From contig JAOZLQ010000001.1 of the NCBI GenBank assembly GCA_029934755.1, forward strand, positions 32,012 to 46,151: a DNA stretch of 14,140 nt. Reading direction: 5' to 3'. A program made the position numbers and the translations under genes. The notes under the pieces are model-generated. The model had not been told where the DNA came from. It worked only from the letters and a program-made list of their open reading frames with translations, and did not search any database. The stretch is from Desulfuromusa sp. GTDB lineage: Bacteria; Desulfobacterota; Desulfuromonadia; Desulfuromonadales; Geopsychrobacteraceae. Numbering within the stretch: the first letter of the stretch is position 1; each line of letters starts with the position of its first letter. This document shows positions 1 through 5,869 of this stretch, in pieces.

Positions 1-38
1 ATAGCTTCAACATCTGTCGGATTGTACTGATTGTCCAT
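1..38 (-). CDS. N-terminus of a probable class I aminoacyl-tRNA synthetase (Leu/Val type), cut by the window edge
   Basis: Only the first 12 codons are visible, reading MDNQYNPTDVEA on the minus strand from an ATG at 38-36. A clear GGAGG ribosome binding site lies 4 nt upstream (plus-strand cctcc at 43-47), which supports a genuine start. The pattern Y-x-P-x-[DE]-[IV]-E at the extreme N-terminus is typical of leucyl- and valyl-tRNA synthetases, where it precedes a tryptophan-containing helix. That is the only basis for the product guess. The gene follows infA in the same direction but is separated from it by a probable terminator, so it is likely a new transcription unit. Twelve residues cannot separate LeuRS from ValRS or exclude an unrelated protein. 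Confidence 0.45.
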   Translation of the reverse strand, partial: MDNQYNPTDVEA

Positions 39-120
39 AAATCCTCCGCAACGGGAAACGACACCGTCACCTGTAAAATCGAGTATATACACGAAAACCG
101 GCTAAGGCCGGCATCGCTAT

Positions 121-149
121 AAACAAAAAGTTGAGGAAAAGAATTCCTC
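121..149 (-). terminator. Probable Rho-independent terminator downstream of infA
   Basis: On the minus strand a 6-bp perfect stem (GAGGAA / TTCCTC, plus-strand 133-138 and 144-149, 5-nt loop) is followed after 3 nt by TTTTTGTTT. It lies about 50 nt past the infA stop codon and before the synthetase-like start at 38. The stem is short and only two-thirds GC, so termination may be partial. Confidence 0.55.
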
Positions 150-198
150 TATATTTTATGCTGTCCCGGAAACAAGGGGAGAGTCAAATCCTACCGGA

Positions 199-417
199 TT
201 ATTTAGCCCGATAAGTGATTCGGCCACGAGTTAAATCATAGGGAGATAATTCAACTGTCACACGATCACCTGGAAGAATACGAATGTAATATTTACGCAT
301 TTTCCCAGAGATATGCGCCAACACGACATGATCATTATCAAGCTTAACCCGAAACATAGCGTTCGGTAACGGCTCTACGACAGTTCCTTCGACTTCAATT
401 GCTTCTTCTTTTGCCAA
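199..417 (-). CDS. infA: Translation initiation factor IF-1
   Basis: This 72-residue protein has the canonical IF-1 length and sequence. It is a single S1/OB-fold domain, with the highly conserved stretches NAMFRVKL (about 19-26), LAHISGKMRK (about 33-42), ILPGDRV and SPYDLTRGRITYR (to the end). IF-1 binds the 30S A site and works with IF-2 and IF-3 during initiation. The start codon is TTG at 417-415. It is fixed by an AGGAGG 5 nt upstream, by an in-frame TAG just upstream of that, and by the absence of any methionine before residue 21, so the start is secure. The gene lies 105 bp beyond two response-regulator genes and has its own promoter-like sequence in that gap. A hairpin with a T-rich tail follows. 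The UUG start is an oddity for a very conserved gene. Confidence 0.97.
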   Translation of the reverse strand: MAKEEAIEVEGTVVEPLPNAMFRVKLDNDHVVLAHISGKMRKYYIRILPGDRVTVELSPYDLTRGRITYRAK

Positions 418-478
418 CGGTGCCTCCTAATATGAAAATTCACTGCATGACTAACTTTATAATTAAGAATAATGGAGT

Positions 479-507
479 TTTATTACACGTTCACACGGGA
501 CTGTCAA
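479..507 (-). promoter_or_regulatory. Candidate sigma70 promoter for infA
   Basis: On the minus strand there is a perfect -35 TTGACA (plus 502-507), a 17-bp spacer, and a weak -10 AATAAA (plus 479-484) helped by a TG one base upstream (extended -10 style). Transcription would begin about 55 nt before the infA TTG start. A small hairpin (AGCCC/GGGCT, plus 507-511 and 519-523) touches the -35 box just past the upstream gene's stop. It has no T-tract, so I do not call it a terminator. Confidence 0.5.
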
Positions 508-522
508 GCCCAAGAACAGGGC

Positions 523-912
523 TCATCGCCGTTGTGCTTCAGGGTCGAGGAGCCTCCGCACAACCTCGACAAGGCGGGCAGTTTGTAGCGGTTTAGTAAT
601 ATATTCATCTGCGCCGATCTTCATTGCCCTTTCCCGAGTCATTGCTGCCCCTTCAGTTGTAATCACAATAATCGGAAGTTTTGCATAAACACTATCATTA
701 CGAACCAAGCCAACTAGCTTCAAACCATCCATCATTGGCATGTTAATATCAGTCAACAATAGGTCATATTTTTTGGAGGATAGTTGTTTTAACGCAGCAA
801 TACCATCCCCAGCCTCATCAATCTGCAAGTTGGGAAGGCGTTGCAAAGCAAATACAATGAACTGCCTCATCGTTGGAGAATCATCAACTACTAAAATATT
901 AGCGGCATACAT
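523..912 (-). CDS. Single-domain response regulator (CheY-like receiver)
   Basis: This protein is a stand-alone phosphoreceiver domain of about 129 residues with no output domain. Counting from the ATG at 912-910, it has the acidic pair D10-D11 (VVDDS), the phospho-acceptor aspartate D55 (LLLTDINMP), the conserved threonine near 85 (VITTEG) and the lysine K107 (YITKP). All residues for aspartyl phosphorylation are intact. I prefer the ATG at 912 over a TTG nine bases upstream, because GGAG lies 10 nt before the ATG but only 1 nt before the TTG. The sequence resembles CheY-type regulators that act by protein-protein contact. No histidine kinase is in the window. It is last of the six-gene rnc-era-der-DUF4388-receiver-receiver run, 64 nt after a second receiver gene. 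Its partner and output are unknown. Confidence 0.9.
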   Translation of the reverse strand: MYAANILVVDDSPTMRQFIVFALQRLPNLQIDEAGDGIAALKQLSSKKYDLLLTDINMPMMDGLKLVGLVRNDSVYAKLPIIVITTEGAAMTRERAMKIGADEYITKPLQTARLVEVVRRLLDPEAQRR

Positions 913-976
913 TTCTAACAAACTCCACTAACAAAAAAATACCATCACAGCATAGCGGTTTCTTGATACGCTTGTT

Positions 977-1348
977 TCAATCACGGTTCAATAGCTGCTC
1001 AATTGTTTCCATAATCATCGCTGATTTAAAAGGCTTAGTGATGTATCGATCAGCACCAACCTCCTCACCACGGGAAATATCCTCAGGAGTCCTCCTTGCC
1101 GTCAAAAGAATGATTGGGATACGGCGAGTTTTTGGATCTTTTTTGAGTCTTTCACAAACCTCAAAACCATCCAATTCCGGAAGCATGATATCCAGTAATA
1201 TTAAATCAGGGGCCTCTGCAGCAACGGCCTCAAGAGCTGCCAACCCCGTTGTTGCCCCCTGAACCAGGTATCCTTTGGTTGTCAGAAGAATACTTTCCAA
1301 CTTCAGCAAGCTTTCTTCATCTTCCACTATGAGAATTTTTTTTCCCAT
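977..1348 (-). CDS. Single-domain response regulator (PleD/CheY-type receiver)
   Basis: This is a receiver-only protein of about 123 residues beginning MGKKILIVEDEES. From the ATG at 1348-1346 it has the acidic residues E9/D10/E11, the phospho-acceptor D53 (LILLDIMLP), the switch threonine T83 (IPIILLTA) and the lysine K105 (YITKPF), so it should be phosphorylatable. A GTG 15 nt upstream is in frame. However, GAGG lies 8 nt before the ATG and inside the extension, which favours the ATG. Its sequence (LPELDGFEVCERLK, GADRYITKPF) differs clearly from the adjacent receiver, so the two are not a recent duplication. It lies between a DUF4388 gene and the other receiver, in one direction, which suggests a small signalling module. 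No DNA-binding or enzymatic output domain is present. Confidence 0.9.
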   Translation of the reverse strand: MGKKILIVEDEESLLKLESILLTTKGYLVQGATTGLAALEAVAAEAPDLILLDIMLPELDGFEVCERLKKDPKTRRIPIILLTARRTPEDISRGEEVGADRYITKPFKSAMIMETIEQLLNRD

Positions 1349-1432
1349 AACCTTAACCTCCACATGTCAGCAGGAATGAAATCATTATAGCAAAAGTCAA
1401 TCAAAAATGGCTCTTAAAACACAATCAATAGT

Positions 1433-2497
1433 TTATACATGTAAAGCTTGATCCATCGCTAATCCTGCTTGCGAAAGAAAAACTTCAAATGCATTTGCAG
1501 CACAAATTGGTTGGCTAGCGGGGTAATTATCACCATACAAAAGGGCAACAACCTCTCCATCACTCACCAAAGGTCCGAGAAAAACCTCACCTGGAACTCC
1601 AATTAAAAACTTTTTGAGCGTTTTTTCTGCTGCCGTTTTGTTCAGTGAGGAGCGGACCACCCCCTTTTTTTTCATAACCTGAGAAAACAAAGATCCAGAG
1701 TCAACATGCAAGCGCATCTTCCGCACAATGTCATCAGCAGAAATATCATGGCCAACTAATCCAAACTGTCCGACACCAACGAGTTCATTGCCCCTGACAT
1801 CAAAGATAATAGCCCGATTCATGATCTCACTGGCATAACGAAGAATCAAAAGAATAATCCCACCACCGAGTTCGGGATGTTCTAATTCCGCCAGCATCCC
1901 TCTCAGTAAATCTAATCCATACTGCCCTTGATGACTTTCCAGTTCGGCCAACTCACGCTCAATGACCTCATCATCAATTGGATTTTCGTAGCCCAGTTCA
2001 GCAACTTTTTGTCCTTTAACAACAAGCCGTTGCGAACTAAGGCCTTTCTCAAGCATAAAATCGAGTGGGTTCAATTGGGCACTACCAAACGATTTCATCT
2101 CTTCAAGTCGAAAAGAAAAATAGCCTTCAGTCCAAGAAAGAAAACTGAAGATAATTTTTTCTATTTGCACCGCGATTAACTGCTCAATCTCACTGGAAGC
2201 AATCTGAAATTTATCAATCAGAATTTGCCCCAATGGTTGATGAGAACTCAAGGATTGCTGATACTTTAATGCATCATCAACCTGATCTTCGGTCACAATT
2301 TTATTCCGGCGCAGAAGTTGACCGAGAGTTTCTGGAAAAGAATTGGAGGAAGCACGAACAACTTGCCCGTTGAGAAAACAAATCACTCCTTCGCCCTTCT
2401 GTCCCTTAAGAGCCAGAGATCCTGATTTTTTACTCAGGCTGAGAATCTGCAGAATATCAGATATTCCCAAATCTTCTAAATAACCTTCAAGTGCCAT
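1433..2497 (-). CDS. DUF4388 domain protein with a C-terminal GAF-like region
   Basis: This 354-residue soluble protein shows no signal peptide or membrane segment. Residues 1 to about 150 match the DUF4388 pattern: the opening MALEGYLEDLGISDILQILSLSKKSGSLAL, then GVICFLNGQVVRA, then helical repeats of the 'LGQLLRRNKIVTEDQVDDAL' and 'LGQILIDKFQIASSEIEQLI' kind, then a W-x-E-G-x-F-x-F motif. DUF4388 proteins are common in deltaproteobacteria and are linked to two-component signalling. The C-terminal part (about 205-354) alternates hydrophobic strands and helices (RAIIFDVRGNELVGVGQFG, FLGPLVSDGEVVALLYGD) like a GAF-type sensor fold; this is my inference. Its ATG overlaps the der stop by one base (TAATG), so translation is likely coupled to Der. 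It precedes two receiver genes and may act with them. No ligand can be named. Confidence 0.82.
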   Translation of the reverse strand: MALEGYLEDLGISDILQILSLSKKSGSLALKGQKGEGVICFLNGQVVRASSNSFPETLGQLLRRNKIVTEDQVDDALKYQQSLSSHQPLGQILIDKFQIASSEIEQLIAVQIEKIIFSFLSWTEGYFSFRLEEMKSFGSAQLNPLDFMLEKGLSSQRLVVKGQKVAELGYENPIDDEVIERELAELESHQGQYGLDLLRGMLAELEHPELGGGIILLILRYASEIMNRAIIFDVRGNELVGVGQFGLVGHDISADDIVRKMRLHVDSGSLFSQVMKKKGVVRSSLNKTAAEKTLKKFLIGVPGEVFLGPLVSDGEVVALLYGDNYPASQPICAANAFEVFLSQAGLAMDQALHV

Positions 2498-3819
2498 TAA
2501 AAATTCTTCTTCCCTCGCCCCTTAAACTCCAATCGCAAGGGAACCTGATCAAAATTGAATTTTTCTCGAAAACAGTTCACCAGATAACGCTGATAAGAGA
2601 AATGTATTTTATCGGGCCGATTCGTAAACAAAACAAATGTCGGCGGTCTTACAGCAGCCTGAGCAGCATAATAAAACTTAATTCTCTGATCGCCAACCAT
2701 TGATGGGGGATGTTTACTGACAAATTCTTCCAACCCTTGATTTAACTTGGCGGTTGGGATACGCCGGTTAAACTCAGCAGCAACTTCTTCGACCTTGGAC
2801 ATAATTTTACTGACTCTCTGTCCGGTCAATGCTGAAACAAACAGAAGTGGAGCAAAAGGCAAATATTTGAAACGCCGCTGGACCTCAGCAATAAATTTCC
2901 CCATGGTCTGATCATCTTTTTCAGGCAAATCCCACTTATTGACCACCAGTATCAGCGCACGTCCTTTTTCATAGGCATACCCAGCGACAGCAAGATCCTG
3001 ATCAGTTACCCCATCTTGAGCATCAAGAACCATCAAAACAACATGAGCCCGATCCATTGCCTTCAGGGCAGTTACAGCACTATATTTCTCCACCGTCTGG
3101 CTGATCCGTCCCTTACGCCGAATCCCGGCGGTATCAATCAGGACAAACCGCTTTTGATTATAAACAAAAGGGGTATCAATGCTGTCGCGGGTTGTTCCAG
3201 AGACCGGATTAGCGACAACCCGTTCGTAACCCAGCAAACGATTGACCAATGATGATTTCCCGACATTGGGGCGTCCGACAATTGCCATTCGAATTTCAAC
3301 TTCAGGATCTGAATCTTCCGGTGCTGGTGGCAACAGTTTTTCTAAATCCTCGACAAGATCATTAATGCCACGTCCATGCTCAGCAGAAAGGGCATAAAAT
3401 TTATCAATTCCCAAAGCATAAAAGTCAACGGTATCACCTTCCTGCTTTTCACCATCAACTTTATTGATCAGATAAAAAACCGGTTTATCGACCTGACGTA
3501 ACATTTTAGTAATTTCAATGTCTGCTGGTGTCAAACCATCTTTAACATCCATCAAAAAAAAGATAATATCCGCTTCTTCAACAGCTAGTTGCGATTGCTC
3601 GCGCATCTGAATCAACAACCGATCTTCACTGACCGGTTCAAATCCACCAGTATCAATTAACAAAAAAGGTCTTAAAAAACGGTTCACTTCAGCGTAATGC
3701 CGATCACGCGTGACTCCGGGGAAATCTTCAACAATCGCTTTACGTTTTCTCAGTAACCGATTGAATAATGTCGATTTTCCGACGTTAGGTCTACCAACTA
3801 TGGCAACAGTTTTTATCAT
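2497..3819 (-). CDS. der: Ribosome biogenesis GTPase Der (EngA)
   Basis: Der is a double-GTPase required for maturation of the 50S ribosomal subunit. The 440-residue protein has the diagnostic tandem arrangement. GTPase domain 1 has P-loop GRPNVGKS at 9-16, DTGG near 57 and NKVD near 119. A variable acidic linker (PPAPEDSDPEVE) follows. GTPase domain 2 has GRPNVGKS near 184, DTAG near 231 and NKWD near 297. A C-terminal KH-like domain starts near 352 and ends in a basic tail (FKGRGKKNF). All nucleotide-binding motifs are intact. The start ATG (3819-3817) gives the usual MxxxVAIVGRPNVGKS opening, though the upstream Shine-Dalgarno is weak (purine-rich AAAGAAAGA). The gene follows era after a 210-bp gap filled with palindromic sequence, and its stop overlaps the next gene by one base. 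Confidence 0.98.
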   Translation of the reverse strand: MIKTVAIVGRPNVGKSTLFNRLLRKRKAIVEDFPGVTRDRHYAEVNRFLRPFLLIDTGGFEPVSEDRLLIQMREQSQLAVEEADIIFFLMDVKDGLTPADIEITKMLRQVDKPVFYLINKVDGEKQEGDTVDFYALGIDKFYALSAEHGRGINDLVEDLEKLLPPAPEDSDPEVEIRMAIVGRPNVGKSSLVNRLLGYERVVANPVSGTTRDSIDTPFVYNQKRFVLIDTAGIRRKGRISQTVEKYSAVTALKAMDRAHVVLMVLDAQDGVTDQDLAVAGYAYEKGRALILVVNKWDLPEKDDQTMGKFIAEVQRRFKYLPFAPLLFVSALTGQRVSKIMSKVEEVAAEFNRRIPTAKLNQGLEEFVSKHPPSMVGDQRIKFYYAAQAAVRPPTFVLFTNRPDKIHFSYQRYLVNCFREKFNFDQVPLRLEFKGRGKKNF

Positions 3820-3851
3820 CTACTTAATATCTTTCTTTATTTGATAATGGC

Positions 3852-3898
3852 GGGGACAGAATAATTTTCGAAGGAACCACGAAAATTATTCTGTCCCC
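3852..3898. repeat. Perfect 19-bp inverted repeat (REP-like palindrome) between era and der
   Basis: The arms GGGGACAGAATAATTTTCG (3852-3870) and its exact reverse complement (3880-3898) flank a 9-nt loop (aaggaacca). With 19 of 19 bases paired, this is by far the strongest palindrome in the window. There is no T-tract after it in either direction, so it does not look like an intrinsic terminator. From memory, the 'GGGGACAGAATAATTTTC' type of arm resembles palindromes found near REP-associated tyrosine transposases. No transposase is present here, so it would be an orphan copy. Confidence 0.85.
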
Positions 3899-3921
3899 TT
3901 CGTGTAAAATGGGATCGTGAT

Positions 3922-4000
3922 GCCCTTAGCAAGGGTGTTTGTTGCCAGGGATGGCAACAACAAGCCCCACGGATGGGTTCATGTGTCCCTTGCTATGGGC
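3922..4000. repeat. 79-bp imperfect inverted repeat with nested hairpins
   Basis: The outer arms GCCCTTAGCAAGGG (3922-3935) and CCCTTGCTATGGGC (3987-4000) pair at 13 of 14 positions. Inside is a perfect 8-bp hairpin (TTGTTGCC 3939-3946 / GGCAACAA 3953-3960, 6-nt loop) and a smaller CCCA/TGGG stem (3966-3969 / 3974-3977). The two inner loops share a similar core (CCAGGGATGG and CCACGGATGGG). This would fold as a multi-stem structure in RNA or as a cruciform in DNA. It could be a small non-autonomous mobile repeat, a transcript-stabilising or processing element, or both. It starts 24 bp after the 19-bp palindrome. Confidence 0.75.
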
Positions 4001-4029
4001 GTTGCGAGCCCATTATGCTGAATAGTTAA

Positions 4030-4932
4030 TCATTTTTTACTATAGCCAAGTTCACGCAACATACGCTCATTCTGACTCCAATCTTTATCAACCCGAACAA
4101 ACAGTTCAAGAAAAACCCGAGTACCGAGTAACCGTTCAATGTCTTTTCGCGCTTCCTGACCAACGGTTCGGATCATCTGTCCCCCCTTACCCACGATAAT
4201 TTTTTTATGGCTATCGCGTTCAACGTGAATCGTCGCCTGAATAACCACCAAATTTTTCTCTGGCTTTTCCTCAAAAGTTTCAACTTGTACGCCCACACCG
4301 TAAGGAATTTCTTCATTGGTACGACGCATAATTTTTTCCCGCACCAACTCAGCAACAATAAAACGCTCCGGTTGATCGGTCAGCATATCACCAGGATAAT
4401 ACTGAGGCCCTTCCGGCAGATAGGGTTCAACTCCCTGTAACATTTGTGAGACACCATTGCCACTTTTAGCTGAAAGGGGAATAATCTGGGCAAATTCAAA
4501 CCGCTCAGAATACTGCTGAATCAAGCTAAGCAAGCGGGGCGGCTTTACCAGATCAATTTTGTTGATAATCAAAAAAACCGGAACCGATGATTTATCCAAT
4601 AGCTTGAGGATATATTCATCACCCCCACCCGGAGAATCATCTGCCTCAACTAGGAATAAGATCAAATCAACATCTGAACAGGCACCTATCGCCTGATCGA
4701 CCATAAAACGATTCAACTTACCCTTTGCTTTATGAATTCCCGGGGTATCAACAAACAGAGCCTGACCACCTGGAAAATTATGAATACCAAGAATCCGATT
4801 GCGGGTTGTCTGGGGTTTATTTGAAGTTATCGCTATTTTCTGCCCAAGAATCCGATTGAGCAGAGTCGATTTACCAACATTGGGTCGGCCAATAATTGCA
4901 ACATAGCCGGATGAAAAATTTTGTTCAGTCAT
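4030..4932 (-). CDS. era: GTPase Era
   Basis: Era is an essential GTPase that binds the 3' end of 16S rRNA during 30S assembly. The 300-residue protein has standard length and architecture. The N-terminal GTPase domain has P-loop GRPNVGKS at 15-22, the QTTRNRILGI switch region near 41-50, DTPGIH near 62 and NKID near 124. The C-terminal KH domain has its GKGG signature (VGKGGQMIRTVG) near 247-258 and the closing LFVRVDKDWSQNERMLRELGY. All motifs are intact. Its ATG (4932-4930) lies inside the last codons of rnc, giving an 8-nt overlap, so it is probably translated by coupling to RNase III. The rnc-era pairing is widespread in bacteria and links rRNA processing to 30S assembly. An A7 run sits immediately upstream of the start. 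Confidence 0.98.
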   Translation of the reverse strand: MTEQNFSSGYVAIIGRPNVGKSTLLNRILGQKIAITSNKPQTTRNRILGIHNFPGGQALFVDTPGIHKAKGKLNRFMVDQAIGACSDVDLILFLVEADDSPGGGDEYILKLLDKSSVPVFLIINKIDLVKPPRLLSLIQQYSERFEFAQIIPLSAKSGNGVSQMLQGVEPYLPEGPQYYPGDMLTDQPERFIVAELVREKIMRRTNEEIPYGVGVQVETFEEKPEKNLVVIQATIHVERDSHKKIIVGKGGQMIRTVGQEARKDIERLLGTRVFLELFVRVDKDWSQNERMLRELGYSKK

Positions 4933-5638
4933 CTTTTTTTACTATCTCTCTTAATAGCGGATGATCCAGCGCTACCGCTGCCGCTTTCTGTTCAGCATTT
5001 TTTTTGCTGCTACCACTGCCCTTCCCAAGTAATTTCCCTGAAAAATAAACTTCCATAGAGAAAATTCTTCCATGATCGGGACCGGAAACCTGCGCCAATA
5101 GATATTCGGGGAGAGTCCCATACAGTGCCTGTAGACGCTCCTGTAAACAAGTTTTATAATCACTACCGTAGCGTAACAGAGCCGATTTTTCGATCACAGC
5201 ACTAAAAACCATCTCAATCACCTGGCTGACCGCAACAAACCCACCATCCCGATAGATAGCTCCAAGCAGCGCTTCTAAAGCATCGGCAAGTAAGCTCGAT
5301 TTTTCACTTCCTCCACTGCGCTGCTCCCCTTTTCCCAAACGGAGGCCTGATCCAATTTGTAACTGTCGCGAAAGTGCAGATAACCCCTTTTCGCTGACAA
5401 CTTCAGCACGAATGCGGGTTAATCCCCCTTCTGGGATATCAGGATAGTGACAGTAAATCCAATCACTAATAACCAATTCCAGCACTGCATCACCAAGAAA
5501 CTCCAAGCGTTCATTGTGAAAAACAAATTCAGCCTGTTCATTACTGAAGGATTTATGGGTTAATGCTTGAAGCAAAAGTTGTCGGTCGGTAAAAGTATAA
5601 CCGATAGTTTTTTCCAAATCGTCCAAAAAAAATTGCAT
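4925..5638 (-). CDS. rnc: Ribonuclease III
   Basis: RNase III cleaves double-stranded RNA, including 30S precursor rRNA. The 237-residue protein has the catalytic RNase III domain (about 1-150) with the signature HNERLEFLGDAVLELV, carrying E43, E46 and D50. The second acidic pair D119/E122 lies in LLADALEALLGAIYRDGG. These correspond to the metal-binding catalytic residues of the family. A double-stranded RNA-binding domain follows (about 159-228: DYKTCLQERLQ..., GKGSGSSKKNAEQKAAAVAL). Length and motifs are normal and activity is expected. The ATG is preceded by GGAGGG at close spacing and by a good promoter about 35 bp upstream, making rnc the first gene of the minus-strand operon. Its last codons overlap the era start. 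Confidence 0.98.
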   Translation of the reverse strand: MQFFLDDLEKTIGYTFTDRQLLLQALTHKSFSNEQAEFVFHNERLEFLGDAVLELVISDWIYCHYPDIPEGGLTRIRAEVVSEKGLSALSRQLQIGSGLRLGKGEQRSGGSEKSSLLADALEALLGAIYRDGGFVAVSQVIEMVFSAVIEKSALLRYGSDYKTCLQERLQALYGTLPEYLLAQVSGPDHGRIFSMEVYFSGKLLGKGSGSSKKNAEQKAAAVALDHPLLREIVKKDD

Positions 5639-5668
5639 AATCCCTCCACAACCTTCAAATTTTCGCGG

Positions 5669-5697
5669 AGTATAACCAAATTAGGGAAGCAGTTCAA
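5669..5697 (-). promoter_or_regulatory. Sigma70-type promoter for the rnc-era operon
   Basis: On the minus strand, -35 TTGAAC (plus 5692-5697) and -10 TATACT (plus 5669-5674) are separated by exactly 17 bp. The expected transcript start is near 5662, leaving a leader of only about 24 nt before the rnc ATG, with the GGAGGG site inside it. Confidence 0.7.
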
Positions 5698-5747
5698 TGA
5701 TTTGCAACGCATAGATCGGACTTTATGCGCCACCAACGGGTTTAACC

Positions 5748-5777
5748 TTGATTCATTTCTTAGCGTTTCTCTATACT
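5748..5777 (+). promoter_or_regulatory. Sigma70-type promoter for the holB-PSP1-metG unit
   Basis: TTGATT (5748-5753) and TATACT (5772-5777) are separated by 18 bp. The expected start near 5784 would give a leader of about 85 nt before the holB ATG at 5870. It is back-to-back with the rnc promoter, with about 50 bp between the two -35 boxes. Confidence 0.55.
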
Positions 5778-5869
5778 AGAGTGACTTACACTAATTCTAT
5801 GGTTAAATAAAGAACCTCGTCATCAAATTAAATGATATAGACACACTTAACAATCATACAGCAGACAAT

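Noticed and set aside
97..112. Small CCGGC/GCCGG hairpin
   Set aside because: The stem is only 5 bp with a 4-nt loop and no T-tract. It could be chance or a minor leader element of the left-edge gene, so I do not call it.
163..178. CTGTCCCGG...GGGGA resembling part of the 3852-3898 palindrome
   Set aside because: Only about seven bases match the arm and there is no paired arm, so it is not a convincing second copy.
507..523. AGCCC/GGGCT hairpin just after the first receiver gene
   Set aside because: On the minus strand it is followed by TTGACAG and not a T-run, so it is not an intrinsic terminator.
913..921. TTG start extending the first receiver by three codons
   Set aside because: GGAG would lie only 1 nt before the TTG, but 10 nt before the ATG at 912, so the ATG is preferred.
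1349..1363. GTG start extending the second receiver by five codons
   Set aside because: The extension contains the GAGG that serves as ribosome binding site for the ATG at 1348, and receivers of this type normally begin directly with the first strand.
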